From Streptomyces sp. S4.7 (GTDB lineage: Bacteria > Actinomycetota > Actinomycetes > Streptomycetales > Streptomycetaceae): 64,000 bases of DNA. This document shows positions 59,219 through 64,000 of the stretch, in pieces. The stretch covers positions 4,650,001 through 4,714,000 of the forward strand of contig NZ_CP048397.1 of the NCBI RefSeq assembly GCF_010384365.1, read 5' to 3'. Position numbers and translations under genes: made by a program. Position 1 is the stretch's first letter; every line of letters begins with the position of its first letter. The notes beneath the pieces are model-generated. The model had not been told where the DNA came from. It searched no databases and saw only the letters and a program-made list of their open reading frames with translations.

Positions 59219-60355
59219 ATGACCATGCCCGAAACGAGTGCGACGACCGCCGCGACGGTCGGCGAGGCCATCGGCGCCGAGGTCCTGCGACCGCACGCCG
59301 AGGACGCCTTCGCCGGCGAACTGGCGGCGCTGGCCGCCGCCGACGACCGGCCCCGGCCGGCCCGGTGGCGGCTCTCGCCGTGGGCGGTCGCGACGTATCT
59401 CCTCGGCGGGACGCTCCCCGACGGCACGGTCGTCACACCGAAGTACGTGGGCCCGCGCAGGATCATCGAGGTCGCCGTCACCACACTCGCCACCGACCGG
59501 GCGCTGCTTCTCCTCGGCGTTCCCGGCACCGCGAAGACCTGGGTGTCCGAGCATCTGGCCGCGGCCGTCAGCGGAGACTCGACACTGCTGGTGCAGGGGA
59601 CGGCGGGCACGCCCGAGGAGGCCATCCGATACGGGTGGAACTACGCGCAGTTGCTCGCCCACGGCCCGAGCCGGGACGCGCTCGTGTCCAGTCCCGTCAT
59701 GCGGGCCATGGCGGAGGGCATGACCGCCCGGATCGAGGAGCTGACGCGCATCCCCGCCGACGTGCAGGACTCGCTCATCACGATCCTGTCCGAGAAGACG
59801 CTGCCGGTCCCGGAGCTGGGGCAGGAGATCCAGGCGGTGCGCGGGTTCAACGTGATCGCCACGGCCAACGACCGCGACCGCGGGATCAACGACCTGTCGA
59901 GCGCCCTGCGCCGCCGCTTCAACACCGTCGTCCTGCCACTGCCCGCCACCGCCGAGGCGGAGGTCGACATCGTCTCGCGGCGCGTCGACCAGATCGGGCG
60001 CTCGCTCGACCTGCCGGGCGGTCTCGAAGGCATCGCCGAGATCCGCCGGGTCGTCACGGTCTTCCGTGAACTGCGCGACGGCGTCACGGCCGACGGGCGT
60101 ACGAAGATCAAGTCCCCCTCGGGGACGCTCTCCACGGCGGAGGCGATCTCCGTCGTCACCAACGGCCTCGCGCTCGCCGCGCACTTCGGCGACGGCGTCC
60201 TGCGCCCCGGCGACGTCGCGTCCGGCATCCTCGGCGCCGTCGTCCGCGACCCGGCGGCGGACCGGGTGATCTGGCAGGAGTACGTGGAAACGGTCGTGCG
60301 CGAGCGCGACGGCTGGAAGGACTTCTACCGCGCCTGCCGAGAGGTCGGCGCGTGA
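59219..60355 (+). CDS. MoxR-family AAA+ ATPase
   Basis: 378 residues; the ATG follows GGAGGGGG. Walker A is in LLLGVPGTAKTWVSEHL at about 97-110. The segment TRIPADVQDSLITILSEKTL corresponds to the region after Walker B in MoxR, and the sensor region reads NVIATANDRDRGINDLSSAL with RRRFNTV (arginine finger). MoxR proteins act as chaperone-like remodelers together with VWA proteins, here two genes downstream. The stop overlaps the next start by four bases. Confidence 0.92.
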   Translation: MTMPETSATTAATVGEAIGAEVLRPHAEDAFAGELAALAAADDRPRPARWRLSPWAVATYLLGGTLPDGTVVTPKYVGPRRIIEVAVTTLATDRALLLLGVPGTAKTWVSEHLAAAVSGDSTLLVQGTAGTPEEAIRYGWNYAQLLAHGPSRDALVSSPVMRAMAEGMTARIEELTRIPADVQDSLITILSEKTLPVPELGQEIQAVRGFNVIATANDRDRGINDLSSALRRRFNTVVLPLPATAEAEVDIVSRRVDQIGRSLDLPGGLEGIAEIRRVVTVFRELRDGVTADGRTKIKSPSGTLSTAEAISVVTNGLALAAHFGDGVLRPGDVASGILGAVVRDPAADRVIWQEYVETVVRERDGWKDFYRACREVGA

Positions 60356-62805
60356 CGACGCCGGTGCGGGACACGGACACGCCGGCCGCGGCGTCCCCGG
60401 TGCCCGGCGCGGGCCCGGCGCGGCCGACCGGGAGCGGTCCGCTGCTGCTCGGCGTCCGGCACCACGGGCCCGGTTCGGCCCGCGCCGTACAGGCGGCGCT
60501 CGACACCGCAGAGCCGTCGGCCGTCCTGATCGAGGGCCCGCCCGAGGGCGACGCGCTGGTGTCACTGGCGGGCGACGCGCAGATGCGCCCGCCGGTCGCG
60601 CTGCTCGCCCACGCCGTGGACGATCCGGGGCGCGCGGCGTTCTGGCCCCTGGCCGAGTTCTCCCCGGAGTGGGTCGCGATCCGCTGGGCGCTCGCCCGCG
60701 ACGTCCCCGTCCGCTTCATCGACCTCCCCGCGACGCACTCCCTGGCCTTCACCGAAGGGGACGGGACGCCGCAGGGCGAGACCGGTCCCGGCCCGGAGGC
60801 CGCTCCCGACCCCGACGCCTCCGCGCGGGCGCTGCGCATCGATCCGCTCGCCGTCCTCGCCGAAGCCGCCGGTTACGACGACGCCGAGCGGTGGTGGGAG
60901 GACGTCGTGGAACACCGCGGGGCCACCACCGACCCGTTCGCGCCGTTCGCCGCCGTCGGCGAGGCGATGACGGCCCTGCGCGAGGAGTACGGCGACGGCG
61001 GGCACCGCCGCGACCTGGTCCGCGAGGCGTACATGCGGATCCAACTCCGCGCCGCGCGGAAGGAGTTCGGTGACGACCGGGTCGCCGTCGTCTGCGGGGC
61101 GTGGCACGTGCCCGCACTCGGCGCGAAGACCACGGCCACCGCCGACCGCGCCCTCCTCAAGGGACTGCCCAAGGTCAAGTCCGAGATGACCTGGGTGCCG
61201 TGGACCCACCACCGGCTGGCCAGACACAGCGGATACGGCGCGGGCATCGACTCCCCCGGCTGGTACGGCCACCTCTTCGGCGCGCCCGACCGCCCCGTGG
61301 AGCGCTGGATGACCAAGGTCGCCGGTCTGCTGCGCGAGGAGGACCGGCCCGTCTCCTCCGCCCATGTCATCGAGGCCGTACGGCTCGCCGAGACCCTGGC
61401 CACCATGCGCGGCCGGCCCCTCGCCGGACTGACCGAGACCACCGACGCCGTCCGTGCCGTCATGTGCGACGGCTCCGACGTACCGCTCGGACTCATCAGG
61501 GACCGGCTCGTCGTCGGGGACGTCCTCGGCGAGGTCCCCGACTCCGCCCCGGCCGTGCCGTTGCAGCGCGACCTGACCCGGCTCCAGCGCTCGCTGCGGC
61601 TGAAGCCGCAGGCGCTGGAGCGCGAGCTGGACCTCGACCTCCGCAAGGAGACCGACGCGGGCCGGAGCAGGATGCTGCACCGGCTGCGGCTGCTCGGCAT
61701 CGGCTGGGGCGAGCCGGCCGCCGGGCGTGGCAGCACGGGCACCTTCCGCGAGAGCTGGCGGCTGCGCTGGGAGCCCGAGTTGTACGTACGGGTCGCCGAG
61801 GCCGGGGTCTGGGGCACCACAGTCCTCTCGGCGGCCACCGCCAAGGCCGAGTCCCGGGCGGTGTCGGCGACCGCGCTCGCCGACGTCACGGCCCTGGCCG
61901 AGCAGTGCCTCCTGGCCGAGCTGACCGACGCCCTGCCCGTGGTGATGAAGGCCCTCGCCGACCGCGCCGCGCTGGACGCCGACGTCGCCCATCTCGCCCA
62001 CGCCCTGCCCGCACTCGCCCGCTCGCTGCGCTACGGAGACGTACGGTCCACCGACACGGCGGCGCTCGGCGAGGTCGCCGCCGGGCTCGCCGAGCGGATC
62101 TGCGTCGGACTGCCGCCCGCCTGCGCCGGGCTCGACGCGGACGGCGCGGCCGAGATGAGAGGGCACCTCGACAGCGTCCACACCGCGATCGGCCTGCTGC
62201 CCGACGTCCCCGGCCGCCCCGCCGGGGACCTCTCCGGCCGCTGGGGCGCCGTACTGCGCAAACTGGCCGGGCGGGACACCGTCCCCGGGGTCGTCCGGGG
62301 CAGATCCGCCCGGCTGCTCCTGGACGACGGACGCCTCCCCGAGGACGAGGCCGCGCGCCTCATGGGCCTCGCCCTGTCACCCGCCTCGCCGCCGGCCGAC
62401 GCGGCGGCCTGGATCGAGGGGTTCGTCGGAGGCGCGTCCGGCGGCGGGATGCTCCTGGTCCACGACGAACGGCTGCTCGGCCTCGTGGACACCTGGCTGA
62501 CCGGGGTGCCGGACGGCTCCTTCACCGACGTGCTGCCCCTGCTGCGCCGTACGTTCTCCGCGTACGAGCCGGGAGTGCGCCGCACGCTCGGCGAGCTGGT
62601 CCGGCGCGGACCGGCGGGAGGCGGCGCGCGGCCCGGCCGTTCCGAGGCGGGAATCCCCGGTTTCGGGGCCGGCATCGACGAGACCCGCGCGGACGGGGTC
62701 CTTTCGGTCGTGCGTCTCCTTCTCGGCGGACCGGCGACCCGGGAGCTTCCGCCGCCCAGCCCTGAGCACGACGACGACAACGACCTCGCGGGGGCGGCCC
62801 GATGA
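60352..62805 (+). CDS. DUF5682 protein of the MoxR-VWA operon
   Basis: 817 residues from a GTG that overlaps the MoxR stop (GTGA). It opens with LLLGVRHHGPGSARAVQAAL, then VLIEGPPEGDALVSL and VAVVCGAWHVPALG. These resemble the TraB/ChaN-type fold in which His and Glu residues near the N-terminus form the active centre; I recognise DUF5682 but cannot assign activity. The long C-terminal part is helical. It is translationally coupled to the VWA gene downstream (ATGA overlap), so the three products are made together. Confidence 0.87.
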   Translation: MTTPVRDTDTPAAASPVPGAGPARPTGSGPLLLGVRHHGPGSARAVQAALDTAEPSAVLIEGPPEGDALVSLAGDAQMRPPVALLAHAVDDPGRAAFWPLAEFSPEWVAIRWALARDVPVRFIDLPATHSLAFTEGDGTPQGETGPGPEAAPDPDASARALRIDPLAVLAEAAGYDDAERWWEDVVEHRGATTDPFAPFAAVGEAMTALREEYGDGGHRRDLVREAYMRIQLRAARKEFGDDRVAVVCGAWHVPALGAKTTATADRALLKGLPKVKSEMTWVPWTHHRLARHSGYGAGIDSPGWYGHLFGAPDRPVERWMTKVAGLLREEDRPVSSAHVIEAVRLAETLATMRGRPLAGLTETTDAVRAVMCDGSDVPLGLIRDRLVVGDVLGEVPDSAPAVPLQRDLTRLQRSLRLKPQALERELDLDLRKETDAGRSRMLHRLRLLGIGWGEPAAGRGSTGTFRESWRLRWEPELYVRVAEAGVWGTTVLSAATAKAESRAVSATALADVTALAEQCLLAELTDALPVVMKALADRAALDADVAHLAHALPALARSLRYGDVRSTDTAALGEVAAGLAERICVGLPPACAGLDADGAAEMRGHLDSVHTAIGLLPDVPGRPAGDLSGRWGAVLRKLAGRDTVPGVVRGRSARLLLDDGRLPEDEAARLMGLALSPASPPADAAAWIEGFVGGASGGGMLLVHDERLLGLVDTWLTGVPDGSFTDVLPLLRRTFSAYEPGVRRTLGELVRRGPAGGGARPGRSEAGIPGFGAGIDETRADGVLSVVRLLLGGPATRELPPPSPEHDDDNDLAGAAR

Positions 62806-64000
62806 CGAATACCGGCACGACGACCGGCACGAACGGCGGCACCGACACGAGCGGCACGGCGGACGACGCGGCCGACGAGCGGCTGCGGCGCTGGCGGCTG
62901 GTGCTCGGCGGAGCCTCGGCCGACGGCACCGGACGCCCGCTCACCGGCCAGGACGCCGCGATGGACGGCGCGTTGACCGCTCTGTACGGAGGCGGGGACA
63001 CCGGCACGGCCAGGAAGAGCACCGGCAACCGCTCCGCCGGGCTCGGCGCTTCCGCCCCTTCCGTCGCACGCTGGCTCGGCGACATCCGCACGTACTTCCC
63101 CAGTTCCGTCGTCCAGGTCATGCAGCGCGACGCGATCCAGCGGCTCAATCTCTCCGCGCTCCTGCTCGAACCGGAGATGCTGGAGGCCGTCGAGGCGGAC
63201 GTCCATCTCGTCGGCACGCTCCTCTCACTCAACAAGGCCATGCCCGAGACGACCAAGGAGACGGCGCGCGCCGTCGTACGGAAGGTCGTCGCCGACATCG
63301 AGAAGCGGCTCGCCACCCGCACCCGTGCCACGCTCACCGGCGCCCTCGACCGCTCCGCGCGGATCAACAGGCCGCGCCACCGGGACATCGACTGGGACCG
63401 CACGATCCGCGCGAACCTCAAGAACTACCTGCCGGAGTACGGCACGGTCGTCCCCGAACGCCTCATCGGATACGGCCGTGCCTCACAGTCCGTGAAGAAG
63501 GAAGTCGTCCTCTGCATCGACCAGTCGGGCTCGATGGCGGCGTCCGTCGTCTACGCCTCCGTCTTCGGCGCCGTCCTCGCCTCGATGCGCTCGATCGCCA
63601 CCCGCCTCGTCGTCTTCGACACCGCGGTCGTCGATCTCACCGATCAGCTGGACGACCCCGTCGACGTGCTGTTCGGCACCCAGCTCGGCGGCGGCACGGA
63701 CATCAACCGCGCGCTCGCCTACTGCCAGTCGCGGATCACCCGGCCCGCCGACACCGTCGTCGTCCTGATCAGCGACCTGTACGAGGGCGGAATCCGCGAC
63801 GAGATGCTGAAGCGGGTGGCCGCGATGAAGGCGTCGGGCACCCAGTTCGTGGCGCTGCTCGCGCTGTCCGACGAGGGTGCGCCCGCCTACGACCGCGACC
63901 ACGCGGCGGCCCTCGCCGCACTCGGCGCCCCGGCCTTCGCCTGTACCCCCGACCTGTTCCCGGAGGTGATGGCGGCGGCGATCGAGAAGCGCCCCCTACC
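62802..64000 (+). CDS. VWA-domain protein of the MoxR operon (3' end outside the window)
   Basis: The frame opens at the ATG at 62802 and is still open at base 64000 (399 full codons). A Thr/Gly-rich start is followed by a helical region with WLGDIRTYFPSSVVQVMQRD. A VWA domain follows, with an intact MIDAS: DQSGSM at about 240 (DxSxS), a Thr in GGGTDIN, and the Asp in LISDLYEGG. VWA proteins of this kind are clients or partners of MoxR ATPases. It is co-translated with the DUF5682 gene. Confidence 0.9.
   Translation, partial: MTNTGTTTGTNGGTDTSGTADDAADERLRRWRLVLGGASADGTGRPLTGQDAAMDGALTALYGGGDTGTARKSTGNRSAGLGASAPSVARWLGDIRTYFPSSVVQVMQRDAIQRLNLSALLLEPEMLEAVEADVHLVGTLLSLNKAMPETTKETARAVVRKVVADIEKRLATRTRATLTGALDRSARINRPRHRDIDWDRTIRANLKNYLPEYGTVVPERLIGYGRASQSVKKEVVLCIDQSGSMAASVVYASVFGAVLASMRSIATRLVVFDTAVVDLTDQLDDPVDVLFGTQLGGGTDINRALAYCQSRITRPADTVVVLISDLYEGGIRDEMLKRVAAMKASGTQFVALLALSDEGAPAYDRDHAAALAALGAPAFACTPDLFPEVMAAAIEKRPL

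Noticed and set aside
1..64000. tRNA, rRNA, CRISPR arrays, insertion sequences and attachment sites
   Set aside because: I looked for these by eye and saw none: no transposase or integrase gene and no CCA-ended cloverleaf, including at the edges of the defence island.

Overview
The window is high-GC actinobacterial chromosome, almost certainly from a Streptomyces. It carries whiD and bldM, the guaB/guaB3/guaA purine genes, a cluster of PASTA-less membrane Ser/Thr kinases, an XRE/DUF397 module and an isobutyryl-CoA mutase small subunit. From memory, the order of the housekeeping genes follows the S. coelicolor SCO4767-SCO4800 region. GC-rich stem-loops without U-tracts close many transcription units.

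Layout. 1-6 kb: end of a LysR regulator, whiD (-), bldM (+) with a sigma-BldN-type promoter, an ECF sigma factor (probable shbA), guaB and guaB3. 6-10 kb: a small membrane protein, a nucleotide-sugar dehydrogenase homologue lacking its catalytic Cys, and glpD. 10-19.5 kb: four consecutive membrane kinases sharing a secreted C-terminal domain; the second is a pseudokinase with a very large low-complexity insert. 19.6-26 kb: succinate-semialdehyde dehydrogenase, GMC oxidoreductase, chorismate mutase and guaA. 26-32 kb: remnants of an Uma2 gene and a methyltransferase gene, membrane proteins, and a PspC protein divergent from a PspC-type two-component system.

32.4-45 kb is a defence island: RloA/RloB, then a type I restriction-modification locus (hsdM, hsdS, hsdR and a YgjP-like metallopeptidase). 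An XRE-DUF397 regulatory module with a divergent small-gene pair splits hsdS from hsdR. The second half of hsdS is visibly AT-richer than its surroundings.

45-56 kb returns to core genes: two NlpC/P60 peptidases (one under a c-di-AMP ydaO riboswitch), a propeller-like gene with two compensating frame changes, pcrA, an M23 peptidase, a lipase and icmB.

56-64 kb holds two divergent operons: SWIM zinc-finger plus DUF5691 (-), and MoxR ATPase, DUF5682 and VWA (+, running off the window). They share a 13-bp inverted repeat whose arms match the RecA-independent DNA-damage promoter motif TTGTCRGTG-N8-TANNNT. The same motif type precedes pcrA. This promoter architecture, the pseudokinase in the kinase cluster and the composite defence island are the most interesting features.
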